Source: Phycisphaerales bacterium (lineage in GTDB: Bacteria > Planctomycetota > Phycisphaerae > Phycisphaerales > SM1A02). Taken from it: 64,000 nt of DNA. The position numbers and the translations under genes were made by a program. Below the pieces are notes generated by a model. The model was not told the origin of the DNA, searched no databases, and worked only from the letters and a program-made list of their open reading frames with translations. Shown here one piece after another: positions 26,038-34,326 of this stretch. Location of the stretch: contig JAJDDB010000027.1 in assembly GCA_029260575.1 (NCBI GenBank), positions 312,501 to 376,500 on the forward strand, written 5' to 3'. Numbering within the stretch: the stretch's first letter is position 1; every line of letters starts with the position of its first letter.

Positions 26038-26514
26038 ATGAGCCGAACCAGTAAGACGACAAAGAAAAAGACCCCCGCCAAGGCCACCAAAGCTGCAGGT
26101 TCGGCCAGCAGGAAAAAAAACCACAGCCGCAAGGCCGCCACCAAGAAGACTTCCTCTGCGGCTCGAAAGAAGACTGCATCAAAAAAGAAGAAAACCACTC
26201 GTAAGAAGACAACTGCCACTGCCGCGCGCAAGAAGAAGGCTACAACACGCGCGAATACTTCTGCACGCAAGAAAACCAGCACACCACCTTGCAAGAAATC
26301 TGCGAACAAAACAAAAACAGCTCGCCAAACGACAACCAACGCACGTTCCATCAGCGCCAGTGAACACATCCACGGCGAGCGGCCACGCTCCGGATGGATG
26401 CGCCGTGGCTCTGGAGTCAGCGGCTACCAGTACCGTTCAGTTGCTGAATCACTGGGCCGAAGTGTCGGCAAAGCGCTGCGCGCGCTGCGACAACTCACAA
26501 ATCGCGCTGCATAA
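26038..26514 (+). CDS. Lys/Ala/Thr-rich histone H1-like DNA-binding protein
   Basis: 158 residues from the ATG at 26038, with AGGAG 10 nt upstream. Residues 5-110 are almost only Lys, Ala, Thr, Arg and Ser in KKTT/ARKK/SKKK-like units, as in eukaryotic H1 tails and bacterial AlgP/Hc1-like proteins. The last 50 residues differ: SGWMRRGSGVSGYQYRSVAE and SLGRSVGKALRALRQLTN, a possible amphipathic helix. Expected to bind and compact DNA non-specifically. The repeat region is low complexity, so its length may vary between strains. It is divergent from the sigma factor gene with 216 nt between them. Confidence 0.8.
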   Translation: MSRTSKTTKKKTPAKATKAAGSASRKKNHSRKAATKKTSSAARKKTASKKKKTTRKKTTATAARKKKATTRANTSARKKTSTPPCKKSANKTKTARQTTTNARSISASEHIHGERPRSGWMRRGSGVSGYQYRSVAESLGRSVGKALRALRQLTNRAA

Positions 26515-26728
26515 GGTAGAAGATCAAATCTTCAGGATAATCGTCCGCCTCGCCCGAGATCGGGTTCTTGAGAAGTGGCGAAATGCATAAAGCCCTCCGG
26601 CGTGAATCCGGTGGTCTGACGGACAGTGTTCGCAGTCATCCGGGCATCCAATGAACGAATAGGCTGCTCACTGGATCCCTGCCTGTGCATCTGTGACGGA
26701 CTTCTGCTGGAACCTGGAATTCGTTCGG

Positions 26729-26734
26729 TACAAT
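26729..26734 (+). promoter_or_regulatory. Candidate -10 element of the amidohydrolase gene
   Basis: TACAAT ends 6 nt before the ATG at 26741, so transcription would begin on the start codon. No Shine-Dalgarno is present. The same hexamer serves the tRNA-Arg promoter at 33159. Confidence 0.5.
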
Positions 26735-26740
26735 GCAGAC

Positions 26741-28495
26741 ATGCAGAAAATCATCTATTCGACCATGACGATTGTTGCTCTAGTGCTCTCTGTCGGCAGT
26801 GCTCACGCACAGAACGAAAAACAAACAGCCGATGCAGTGCTGCGCAACGGCATCATCTACACCGTTCGTGATGAGCAGCCAACGGTGGAAGCGCTTGCGA
26901 TCCGCAAGGGCCGAATCCTTGCCGTCGGTTCGGAAAAGGACATTGAGAAACACATCGGCGAGTCGACGACGATCATCGATCTCAATGGCCGTATGGCGAT
27001 ACCGGGCTTCATCGAGGGGCACGGCCACTTCGTCGGCCTCGGCGAAGCGAAGATGAATCTTGATCTGTCGACTGCGAGTAACTGGGGCGAGATCGTGTCG
27101 ATGGTTGCCAATGCGGTGAAGCGCACGCAACCGGGCGAGTGGATCGTCGGCCGCGGCTGGCATCAAGAGAAGTGGGACGAAACGCCGGCCGATTCGGTTG
27201 AGGGGTTTCCCACGCACCATTCACTCAGTGAAGTGTCGCCGAAGAATCCTGTGCTGCTGACGCACGCCTCGGGTCATGCAAGTTGCTGTAACGCCATGGC
27301 AATGGATATTTCCGAGATAAGCGGAATGACGAAAGATCCACCCGGCGGCGAGATTTTGCGTGATGATGCGAAACAGCCGATCGGCGTGTTCCGCGAAACG
27401 GCACAGGGACTCATAGCCGTGCCGCGCGTCGAGCAAATGAGCGCTGAACAACGGGCAAAGCGACTGAACCGTGCGATCGATCTTGCAACGATGGAGTGTC
27501 TGAGCAAAGGTGTTACCAGTTTTCACGATGCGGGTTCGACGTTTCCGGTCATTGATGCGCTGATTGCGCGTGCGGAATCAAACACGCTGAGTATTCGGCT
27601 GTGGGTGATGGTGCGCGAGCCGAATGAAACACTCGAATCGAAGCTGAGTGATTATGCGAGTGTGAAACGCATCGGCGAAAACCGATTTACGCTTGGTGGT
27701 GTGAAGGTGTCTTTGGATGGCGCGCTTGGTGCACGTGGAGCGTGGTTGCTCGAACCGTATTCGGACAGTGCCCAAAGCACCGGCTTGCAACTGGTGACGA
27801 TGGAGCAACTGGAAACAGCTGCGCGCATGGCGATGCAGTATTCATTGCAGATGTGTGTACATGCGATCGGCGACCGGGCCAACCGGGAAGTGCTCGATCT
27901 GTATGAACGGCTGTATCATAAATTTGATGATGCAACAAAGGAAGCGCATCTCTATCGGCCGTCACGTGATCTTCGCTGGCGCGTGGAACATGCTCAGCAC
28001 CTGCATCCCGATGATATTCCACGCTTCGGCAAGCTCGGCGTGATTCCCGCTATGCAGGGTGTGCATTGCACGAGTGACGGGCCGTGGGTGTTCAAACGGC
28101 TTGGTGATGCGCGAGCCCGCAGCGGTGCGTACATGTGGCGCGATCTGCTGAAGACCGGCGCGATCATTGCCAACGGAACCGATGCACCGGTGGAGGATGT
28201 GGACCCGATTGCGAGTTTTCACGCTTCGGTGACGCGGCAGATGCCCAATGGCGAAACGTTCTTTCCGGGGCAATCAATGTCGCGGCAGCAGGCGCTACGG
28301 TCGTACACGATCGATGCAGCCTACGCAGCGTTTGAAGAGGACATCAAGGGAACGTTGGAGTCGGGCAAATTGGCCGACATTGTGGTGTTGTCGAAGGACA
28401 TCATGCAATGTCCTGCAGATGAGATTCGCGATGCGAAAGTGGATATGACAATTCTTGGTGGTGAGGTGGTGTTCAGCCGGTTGAGTGCGGAGTAA
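26741..28495 (+). CDS. Exported amidohydrolase (YtcJ-like)
   Basis: 584 residues from the ATG at 26741. A signal peptide (MTIVALVLSVGSAHA) precedes the mature domain. The amidohydrolase superfamily fold shows the N-terminal beta-sandwich (ADAVLRNGIIYTV, VEALAIRKGRILAVG), IPGFIEGHGHF with the first metal-ligand HxH, later HAIGDRANREVLDLYERL and WRVEHAQHL with further ligand His, and a C-terminal IKGTLESGKLADIVVLSKD. YtcJ-like enzymes hydrolyse amide or imide bonds; substrate unknown. Export is less common for the family. Its start follows a -10-like element by only 6 nt. Confidence 0.92.
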   Translation: MQKIIYSTMTIVALVLSVGSAHAQNEKQTADAVLRNGIIYTVRDEQPTVEALAIRKGRILAVGSEKDIEKHIGESTTIIDLNGRMAIPGFIEGHGHFVGLGEAKMNLDLSTASNWGEIVSMVANAVKRTQPGEWIVGRGWHQEKWDETPADSVEGFPTHHSLSEVSPKNPVLLTHASGHASCCNAMAMDISEISGMTKDPPGGEILRDDAKQPIGVFRETAQGLIAVPRVEQMSAEQRAKRLNRAIDLATMECLSKGVTSFHDAGSTFPVIDALIARAESNTLSIRLWVMVREPNETLESKLSDYASVKRIGENRFTLGGVKVSLDGALGARGAWLLEPYSDSAQSTGLQLVTMEQLETAARMAMQYSLQMCVHAIGDRANREVLDLYERLYHKFDDATKEAHLYRPSRDLRWRVEHAQHLHPDDIPRFGKLGVIPAMQGVHCTSDGPWVFKRLGDARARSGAYMWRDLLKTGAIIANGTDAPVEDVDPIASFHASVTRQMPNGETFFPGQSMSRQQALRSYTIDAAYAAFEEDIKGTLESGKLADIVVLSKDIMQCPADEIRDAKVDMTILGGEVVFSRLSAE

Positions 28496-28498
28496 TAC

Positions 28499-28579
28499 TT
28501 CGTCATTGCCGCGCAGGCGGCAATCCAGTGATGTGCTGCACTGCGGCGACTGGATGCCTGCCTACGCGAGCATGACGAA
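28499..28579. repeat. Imperfect inverted-repeat element (81 bp)
   Basis: Two 31-bp arms (28499-28529 and 28549-28579) are inverted copies with about seven mismatches, ending TTCGTCAT / ATGACGAA, with a 19-nt loop. The arms resemble the dispersed GTCATTCCCGC...GGAATCCAG elements found in many bacterial genomes. It sits between the convergent amidohydrolase and fabI genes and may act as a terminator hairpin. Confidence 0.75.
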
Positions 28580-28626
28580 ACAGCGCGACCAGCGGTCGGG
28601 GCTTTATGTCCGGTGTTTCGGCGTAT

Positions 28627-29448
28627 TCACAGGCCCATGATGTTGTAGCCGCAGTCGACGTAAATCACCTGGCCGGTGACGCCTCGGGACATATCGCTGA
28701 GCAGCCACGCTGCGGTGTCACCAACATCTTCGCCGGTGACGTTTCTGCGAAGCGGCGCTTTCTGTGCGACCCAGTCGAGAATCTGGCTGAATCCGCCAAC
28801 AGCGAGCGCGCTCATAGTGCGCAGCGGCCCGCCGGAGATTGCATTCACACGGATGTCATGCTGGCCGAGCTCCATTGCGAGGTAACGCGTCGTGGCTTCC
28901 AGCGCAGCTTTGGCAACGCCCATCACGTTGTAGCCGGGTACTGCTTTTTCCGCACCGTAGTAGCTCATCGACACCAATGACCCACCATTCGGCATCAGGT
29001 TGTTCTGCACGACGGCGTTGGCCATTGCTGCGTAGGTGTACGCGCTGATGTCGCATGCCTGCGTGAAGACTTCGCGAGGGGTTGCGGTAAATGCGCCCTC
29101 TTTGAGCCAGTCCTTGTCTGCAAATGCGATCGAATGCACGACGAAGTCGATCGTCTCGAATTCATCTGCGATGCGTTTGAATACAGCGTTGATGTCATCG
29201 TCAGAGCCGGCATCCATTGACACCAGCCAGGGCTCTTCGATTTCAAGCTGGTTGACCGCCTTGCGCACCCGGCGCTGCATCTTCTCGCCGGGCAGATGCG
29301 TGAACAGACACTCTGCGCCCTGTTTCTTGAGCGATTCAGCAATGTGGTATGCGTAGCTGTGGTCGTTAGCCACGCCGACGATCAGCCCCCGTTTGCCTTG
29401 CATCACACCCATTGTTGCCGGCTCCAATGTTGCTTGTGCTTCTGTCAT
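28627..29448 (-). CDS. fabI: Enoyl-[acyl-carrier-protein] reductase (NADH)
   Basis: Last reduction step of each fatty-acid elongation cycle (type II FAS). 273 residues. Short-chain-dehydrogenase fold with the FabI-type nucleotide loop GLIVGVANDHSYAYHIA, the VHSIAFADK block, and catalytic SYYGAEKAVPGYNVMGVAKA, where Tyr-x6-Lys matches E. coli Y156/K163. The C-terminal ISGGPLRTMSA is also typical. It lies 54 nt after sdhB on the same strand and may be read from the sdh promoter. Confidence 0.96.
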   Translation of the reverse strand: MTEAQATLEPATMGVMQGKRGLIVGVANDHSYAYHIAESLKKQGAECLFTHLPGEKMQRRVRKAVNQLEIEEPWLVSMDAGSDDDINAVFKRIADEFETIDFVVHSIAFADKDWLKEGAFTATPREVFTQACDISAYTYAAMANAVVQNNLMPNGGSLVSMSYYGAEKAVPGYNVMGVAKAALEATTRYLAMELGQHDIRVNAISGGPLRTMSALAVGGFSQILDWVAQKAPLRRNVTGEDVGDTAAWLLSDMSRGVTGQVIYVDCGYNIMGL

Positions 29449-29502
29449 CGCTGCCTGACTTTCTCTTGTAATGACACCCGATGTCGGCGTGCCTGCCGAG
29501 TC

Positions 29503-30252
29503 TTACTTGCCCGGTCGGAAGATGCGAAAGAGCTTTCGCACCGGATCATAGAACTCATCGCCGACGCGCTCCTTCAACGGGATGATCGCGTTGTCAGTAA
29601 TTGTAATGTGCTCGGGGCAGACCTTCGTGCAGCACTTAGTGATGTTGCAGTAACCGATGTTCTGCTCATCCTTTACGTCTTTGATGCGGTCTTCGGTGTC
29701 CAGCGGGTGCATCTCGAGTGCTGCGGTGTAGACGTAATGCCGCGGGCCGGAGAATTCATCGTGCTTGTGGTGATCACGCAGCACGTGGCAGACGTTCTGA
29801 CAGAGGAAACATTCGATGCACTTGCGGAATTCCTGCACGCGATCAACATCGACCTGCTGCATCCGCCACGTGCCGTCGGGCGCATCGGGTTTGCGCGGCT
29901 TGAACTTCTTGATGCGTTTCTTGACTTCGTAATTCCACGACACATCAGTAACGAGATCGCGAATGCGCGGGAAGGCTTTCATCGGTTCAATCGTGACCGG
30001 TTGATCGGTGGGAATCGTGTCCATGCGCGTCATGCACATCAACCGGGGCTTGCCGTTGATTTCTGCGGAACACGAACCGCATTTACCCGCTTTACAATTC
30101 CACCGACAGGCAAGATCGGGCGCACTCTCTTCCTGAATCTGATGCACCGCATCGAGCACGACCATACCTTCGGTGATATCGGTCTGATAGTCCACGAACT
30201 GACTGTCCTGATGAGTGGAGCCGCGCGAAATTCGAAACGTGACCTGGGGCAT
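29503..30252 (-). CDS. sdhB: Succinate dehydrogenase/fumarate reductase iron-sulfur subunit
   Basis: Electron-transfer subunit between SdhA and the membrane quinone site. 249 residues from the ATG at 30252, which shares one base with the sdhA stop (TGATG). The [2Fe-2S] ligands are in CRWNCKAGKCGSC plus the later Cys of RLMCMTR; the [4Fe-4S] and [3Fe-4S] ligands are in CIECFLCQNVC and CNITKCCTKVCPEHI. An in-frame GTG one codon earlier is possible. Part of sdhC-sdhA-sdhB. Confidence 0.95.
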   Translation of the reverse strand: MPQVTFRISRGSTHQDSQFVDYQTDITEGMVVLDAVHQIQEESAPDLACRWNCKAGKCGSCSAEINGKPRLMCMTRMDTIPTDQPVTIEPMKAFPRIRDLVTDVSWNYEVKKRIKKFKPRKPDAPDGTWRMQQVDVDRVQEFRKCIECFLCQNVCHVLRDHHKHDEFSGPRHYVYTAALEMHPLDTEDRIKDVKDEQNIGYCNITKCCTKVCPEHITITDNAIIPLKERVGDEFYDPVRKLFRIFRPGK

Positions 30253-32066
30253 CACTTATTCTCCTCGATGATCTGCTGAAGGTCGTTGCGGATCGGCGTG
30301 ATCGGGATGCGCTCAATCAGCATCTGCCCGTCAGACCCTTTGCGGACAACGTTGTTGACTTTCGCTTCTTCGTCGTTCTTGTCCGGATGATCCAAGCGAG
30401 TGTGTGCGCCGCGGCTTTCGGTGCGCTGCAGTGCCGAACGCGCGGACGCTTCGGAAACGGTCAACAGGTTGCGCAGGTCCATAGCAGTGTGCCAGCCGGG
30501 GTTGTAATCGCGATTGACATCTGCTGCTGCGTGCTCTGCACGGGCTTTGAGTTTTTCAAGCGCATCAAGCGCTTCGTTCAGCTCGTTTTCTTCACGAACG
30601 ATGCCGACTTTGTCCTGCATCATGACCTGCAGATCACTTTGGATCGTGAACGGGTTCTCACCGGAGTTGCCACGTTCAAAAGGCGCTTCGGCCCAAGCAG
30701 CAATCTTGCTGACCTGATCATCGTTGACCTGTCCTGTGGAGTTGTCCTTTGCGAACTTCGCTGCGTATTCACCTGCGCGTTTGCCGAAGACGACAAGATC
30801 GCTGAGGGAATTGCCGCCGAGTCTGTTCGCGCCATGCAGGCCGGCTGCACATTCACCTGCTGCGAACAGGCCGGGAACGGTGGACATCTGCGAATCGCCA
30901 TCGACTTTGATGCCGCCCATGACGTAATGCGTCGTCGGGCCGACTTCCATCGGTTCCTGAGTAATGTCGACGTTGGCCAGTTCCTTGAACTGGTGGTACA
31001 TGCTCGGCAGTTTCTTCTTGATGTGGGCTTCGGAGTCGCTGATGTGCTGCTTGATCCATGCAATATCAAGAAAGACGCCGCCGTGAGGCGAGCCCCGGCC
31101 GGCCTTGACCTCGCGAACGATGCAGCGGGCGACGTGATCGCGCGTCAGCAGTTCAGGCGGCCTGCGTGCGCTTTTGTCGCCGGTGACATACCGCCACCCT
31201 TCTTCCTCGTTGTCTGATGTTGAACTCGTATACGCATCGGGAATGTCATCGAACATGAACCGACGACCTTCGCTGTTCGTGAGAATGCCGCCTTCACCGC
31301 GCACACCTTCAGTGACGAGAATGCCGCGCACGCTTGGCGGCCAAACCATTCCCGTGGGGTGGAACTGGATGAACTCCATATCCATCAGATCAGCGCCAGC
31401 AAGATATGCAAGTGCATGTCCATCGCCGGTGTATTCCCAACTGTTGCTGGTAATGCGAAAGGCACGGCCGATGCCGCCGGTCGCCATGACGACAGCTTTG
31501 GCCTTGAACACAACGAACCTGCCGTGGTCGCGCTCGTAGGCAAACGCGCCGATCACTCGCTCGCCGTCGGTGAGCAGTTCGACGACTGTCACTTCCATAT
31601 GGACTTGAATGCCCTGGTGGATGCCGTGGTCCTGTAGTGTTCGGATCATTTCCAGACCTGTGCGGTCACCGACGTGTGCCAGTCTCGGATACTTGTGGCC
31701 GCCGAAGTTTCGCTGCAGGATCTTGCCATCTTTGGTGCGATCCATAACAGCACCCCATGCTTCGAGTTCGCGCACTCGATCGGGTGCTTCCTTTGCGTGC
31801 AATTCAGCCATGCGCCAGTTGTTGAGATACTGACCGCCGCGCATTGTGTCCGCAAAGTGCGTCGTCCAACTGTCGCGTTCATCGACGTTGGCAAGCGCCG
31901 CTGCCATGCCGCCTTCTGCCATGACGGTGTGGGCCTTGCCGAGCAGACTCTTGCAGACAAGCCCGCAGGTTACGCCGCTGCCGGAGGCTTCGATTGCAGC
32001 GCGAAGGCCTGCGCCGCCCGCGCCAATTACCAAAACGTCATATTCGTGCGTCGTGTATTTGCTCAT
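30252..32066 (-). CDS. sdhA: Succinate dehydrogenase/fumarate reductase flavoprotein subunit
   Basis: Oxidises succinate to fumarate with a covalently bound FAD. 604 residues. FAD-binding VLVIGAGGAGLRAAIEASG, the flavinylation His in KAHTVMAEGGMAAAL, then MEFIQFHPTGMVWPPSVRGI, the active-site EGVRGEGG with catalytic Arg nearby, and GLFAAGECAAGLHGANRLGG. The Met at 32066 overlaps the sdhC stop as ATGA. The subunit resembles the soluble type also found in actinobacterial Sdh1. Central carbon and respiration; membrane-bound at the cytoplasmic face. Confidence 0.96.
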   Translation of the reverse strand: MSKYTTHEYDVLVIGAGGAGLRAAIEASGSGVTCGLVCKSLLGKAHTVMAEGGMAAALANVDERDSWTTHFADTMRGGQYLNNWRMAELHAKEAPDRVRELEAWGAVMDRTKDGKILQRNFGGHKYPRLAHVGDRTGLEMIRTLQDHGIHQGIQVHMEVTVVELLTDGERVIGAFAYERDHGRFVVFKAKAVVMATGGIGRAFRITSNSWEYTGDGHALAYLAGADLMDMEFIQFHPTGMVWPPSVRGILVTEGVRGEGGILTNSEGRRFMFDDIPDAYTSSTSDNEEEGWRYVTGDKSARRPPELLTRDHVARCIVREVKAGRGSPHGGVFLDIAWIKQHISDSEAHIKKKLPSMYHQFKELANVDITQEPMEVGPTTHYVMGGIKVDGDSQMSTVPGLFAAGECAAGLHGANRLGGNSLSDLVVFGKRAGEYAAKFAKDNSTGQVNDDQVSKIAAWAEAPFERGNSGENPFTIQSDLQVMMQDKVGIVREENELNEALDALEKLKARAEHAAADVNRDYNPGWHTAMDLRNLLTVSEASARSALQRTESRGAHTRLDHPDKNDEEAKVNNVVRKGSDGQMLIERIPITPIRNDLQQIIEENK

Positions 32067-32917
32067 CCGATGATGGTCCAATCCGTCCAGACGCCCATAG
32101 AGCACAGGCGCACGTAAAGATCAGTGAAGCCGACCCAGATCAGGCTGGCCCATGCCCATTTTGCGTGACCGCGGTTCAGGCAGCTCACACAGTCGTAGGC
32201 TTTCTTTCGTCCGGAATTGCCAGAGAATTTGTCCATGAATCCGCCGATGAGATGCCGCAACGAATGGCAGCCAAATGTGTATCCGCCGAGCAGAATCGGG
32301 TTGATGATTAGCACAAGCGTGCCAACCTTTATGCCAAAGTTGAGAACGCTATCAGTTTTCGCCTGGGCGTATGTCATGCCATCGGGTGCGTGCCACATCG
32401 CCATGAACGCGTCATAAGTCAGCACGAAGATGAACAGGATTGCGAAGTACAGGAAATAGCGGTGAATGTTCTGGAAGACTAGCGGGAACCAGCGCTCACC
32501 GCGATATCCCTTGCGCCATTCGCCGACGCCGCAGTTGGATGGATCGCCCCAGAAGGCTTTGTAGTACGCGCCGCGGTAGTAGTAGCACGTGAACCGAAAC
32601 CCGCCGGGTGCCCAAAGGATGAGAAACGCGGGCGTAAGGGGGATGCCGATGACTGCTGCGGGAAGCCATTTGGGCCAGTCGCCGAACAGCGCGTGACCGG
32701 TCGCTGCGTGTTCGTATGCTTCAAAGAACAGCGGCGAATACATCGGCGAGAGGTATGCGCCGAATGAATAGTGTGCGCCTTGAAATGCCGCCCACGTTGA
32801 ATAGACGACGAAGGCCAGTAGCCCCAGGAAAACAATTAGCGGCTGGCTCCACCACGCATCGATGCGAGATGTCTCGCCGAAGCTGCGCTGCGGAAGCGAG
32901 ATGTTGGTCCGCGACAT
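32063..32917 (-). CDS. sdhC: Succinate dehydrogenase membrane anchor (large cytochrome b-type subunit)
   Basis: 284 residues from the ATG at 32917, which has GGAGG 8 nt upstream. About five membrane helices: FLGLLAFVVYSTWAAF, WLPAAVIGIPLTPAFLILWA, IHRYFLYFAILFIFVLTYDA, GIKVGTLVLIINPILLGGYT and WAWASLIWVGFTDLYVRLC. The His in NIHRYF and HSLRHLIGG are candidate haem ligands. One large anchor instead of separate SdhC and SdhD matches the five-helix anchors of non-classical Sdh types. First gene of the operon; the open frame upstream to 33061 is not family-like. Confidence 0.9.
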   Translation of the reverse strand: MSRTNISLPQRSFGETSRIDAWWSQPLIVFLGLLAFVVYSTWAAFQGAHYSFGAYLSPMYSPLFFEAYEHAATGHALFGDWPKWLPAAVIGIPLTPAFLILWAPGGFRFTCYYYRGAYYKAFWGDPSNCGVGEWRKGYRGERWFPLVFQNIHRYFLYFAILFIFVLTYDAFMAMWHAPDGMTYAQAKTDSVLNFGIKVGTLVLIINPILLGGYTFGCHSLRHLIGGFMDKFSGNSGRKKAYDCVSCLNRGHAKWAWASLIWVGFTDLYVRLCSMGVWTDWTIIG

Positions 32918-33135
32918 GCGTACCTCCAGACAAAAGAAACGAATCAAGAACCCCGGAATGAGACCCTGAATGAAATCCCCGGCTGCCCTGCCCAAACGGC
33001 CCATCCTAGACGAGAAATGCCTCTTCGGGTAGCTGATGACGGCTGGAGTGGAGCCAGACATCAGCGATCATTTGTGCATGCAATCACATTTGCATTGCTC
33101 GATGCGGCGTCTGTGCAGTGGTGTGCATGATCATG

Positions 33136-33164
33136 TCGTCACCACAGCAGGGTCGAGGTACAAT
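33136..33164 (+). promoter_or_regulatory. Promoter of tRNA-Arg
   Basis: -35-like TCGTCA (33136-33141), a 17-nt spacer, and -10 TACAAT (33159-33164). The expected start is near 33171, 7 nt before the mature tRNA 5' end. Confidence 0.55.
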
Positions 33165-33177
33165 GATCGGTTCGTCA

Positions 33178-33251
33178 GCGCCCGTAGCTCAACTGGATAG
33201 AGCATCGGTCTTCGAAACCGAGGGTTGCAGGTTCGAGTCCTGCCGGGCGCG
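33178..33251 (+). tRNA. tRNA-Arg(UCG)
   Basis: A 74-nt cloverleaf: seven perfect acceptor pairs (GCGCCCG/CGGGCGC), D-arm GCTC/GAGC, anticodon stem TCGGT/ACCGA around loop CTTCGAA (anticodon TCG), variable loop GGGTT, T-arm GCAGG TTCGAGT CCTGC, and discriminator G. CCA is not encoded. A T-run follows directly (GTTTTTC), likely the end of the transcript. Confidence 0.97.
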
Positions 33252-33400
33252 TTTTTCATATCGCGAGCCGGCGTCTGTGACGCCGCGTGCAACAACACCA
33301 TCATGTCATGACCGCTGAATTCGTCCGATTGCATCGCTCGACGTTCGCCACATAGGCGATTGAACACCATCCTCGACGCGGGCTCACAGAACCCGGCTCG

Positions 33401-34228
33401 CTATCCAGGCAGCGCCTTGTAACTTGCGCTGACCGCGATGTTCCGCAGCAGGCGCATCCGCCATTTGAATTTGCATTCATGCCGGGGGGCGGGAACGCGC
33501 ACGCTCAATTGCTGCGGACCATCGAACAATCCTGCGCTTTCATCGTTCAACCATTGCTCGGGACATTCCAGCAGCCCCCACCCCGGCGGGAGTTCGCGCT
33601 GGCGGATCATTCTCTGCGGCGCTGCAATGTAAAGGTAATCCGCAAGGTGGTACTGGGCGATGATGCAGAATTTCGTCTGGCCGTGCAGTTGTTCGTCAAT
33701 ACGCTGCAATCCCGCGCAGACGCTCTTGTACGAAGCAAGTTTGCTTTTGGAAAAGTCCCATTCTTCGAACTCGCTGAACAGAGCAGTGCCTGTCTGTTGC
33801 AGATGCGGCTCGAATGACTTGATGCGAAGTTCTTCAATGGACCGGCGGATGCGCGTCAGTTGTTCGCGCCGCTGCAGGAGCTTTGCAGTTTCTCTGCCAT
33901 CGCGGAGAAAATCGCTGCGCACCTGTTTGCATTCAATGAGTACGGTGCGGGGATCGGGCTTGGCTTTGTTACTGAGCGGCGTTGAATTGCCGCAGCCATC
34001 AAGGGGCGGTGGGCGATCCATGTATCCCGCAACATCAGCACGAAACTTCGAAATCGGGCAGCGCACTTCCACTGAAAGCGCATGGCAGCCGAAATGACGA
34101 AGGAACGCCACAGAAAGATTCTTGAGCTGGTTGTGGGCACGTGTCTCCAAGAACAACCCCAAACAGCCGGAATGCCAAGCTGCTAATAATTCCGGCAAGG
34201 AACCCGAGCACTTCGGTTCGGCACTCAT
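33401..34228 (-). CDS. PD-(D/E)XK nuclease-like protein, possibly related to MmcB
   Basis: 275 residues, cytoplasmic. The N-terminal half has FRADVAGYMD and, after a variable loop, VLIECKQVRSDFLRDGRE: an Asp followed by ExK at the end of a strand, the core of the PD-(D/E)XK fold, and the KxxRxDF-like continuation recalls MmcB-type proteins. The C-terminal half contains LYIAAPQRMIRQRELPPGWG and LLECPEQWL, also fold-consistent. DNA repair or restriction-like roles are possible. A single gene, starting divergently from the nitrilase-family gene and next to the tRNA gene. The family assignment is tentative. Confidence 0.7.
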   Translation of the reverse strand: MSAEPKCSGSLPELLAAWHSGCLGLFLETRAHNQLKNLSVAFLRHFGCHALSVEVRCPISKFRADVAGYMDRPPPLDGCGNSTPLSNKAKPDPRTVLIECKQVRSDFLRDGRETAKLLQRREQLTRIRRSIEELRIKSFEPHLQQTGTALFSEFEEWDFSKSKLASYKSVCAGLQRIDEQLHGQTKFCIIAQYHLADYLYIAAPQRMIRQRELPPGWGLLECPEQWLNDESAGLFDGPQQLSVRVPAPRHECKFKWRMRLLRNIAVSASYKALPG

Positions 34229-34312
34229 CGCTTCGCCACAGCACTCACAGTCATTTCGACATACGTACCGGTTCAGGCTCCAGACATGATCGACGATTTT
34301 CCATTGCGATGG

Positions 34313-34318
34313 TACGCT
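34313..34318 (+). promoter_or_regulatory. Candidate -10 element of the nitrilase-family gene
   Basis: TACGCT ends 8 nt before the ATG at 34327, which lacks a Shine-Dalgarno. Confidence 0.3.
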
Positions 34319-34326
34319 TCGCCGCT

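Noticed and set aside
26518-26532. GAAGAT CAA ATCTTC palindrome after the histone-like gene
   Set aside because: Only six base pairs and no T-run; too weak to call a terminator.
29296-30279. 327-codon plus-strand frame opposite fabI and sdhB
   Set aside because: Antisense shadow of two recognised genes.
33131-33370. Minus-strand open frame over the tRNA gene (reads GRTRTCNPRFRRPMLYP...)
   Set aside because: It is the reverse complement of tRNA-Arg, a well-known false protein.
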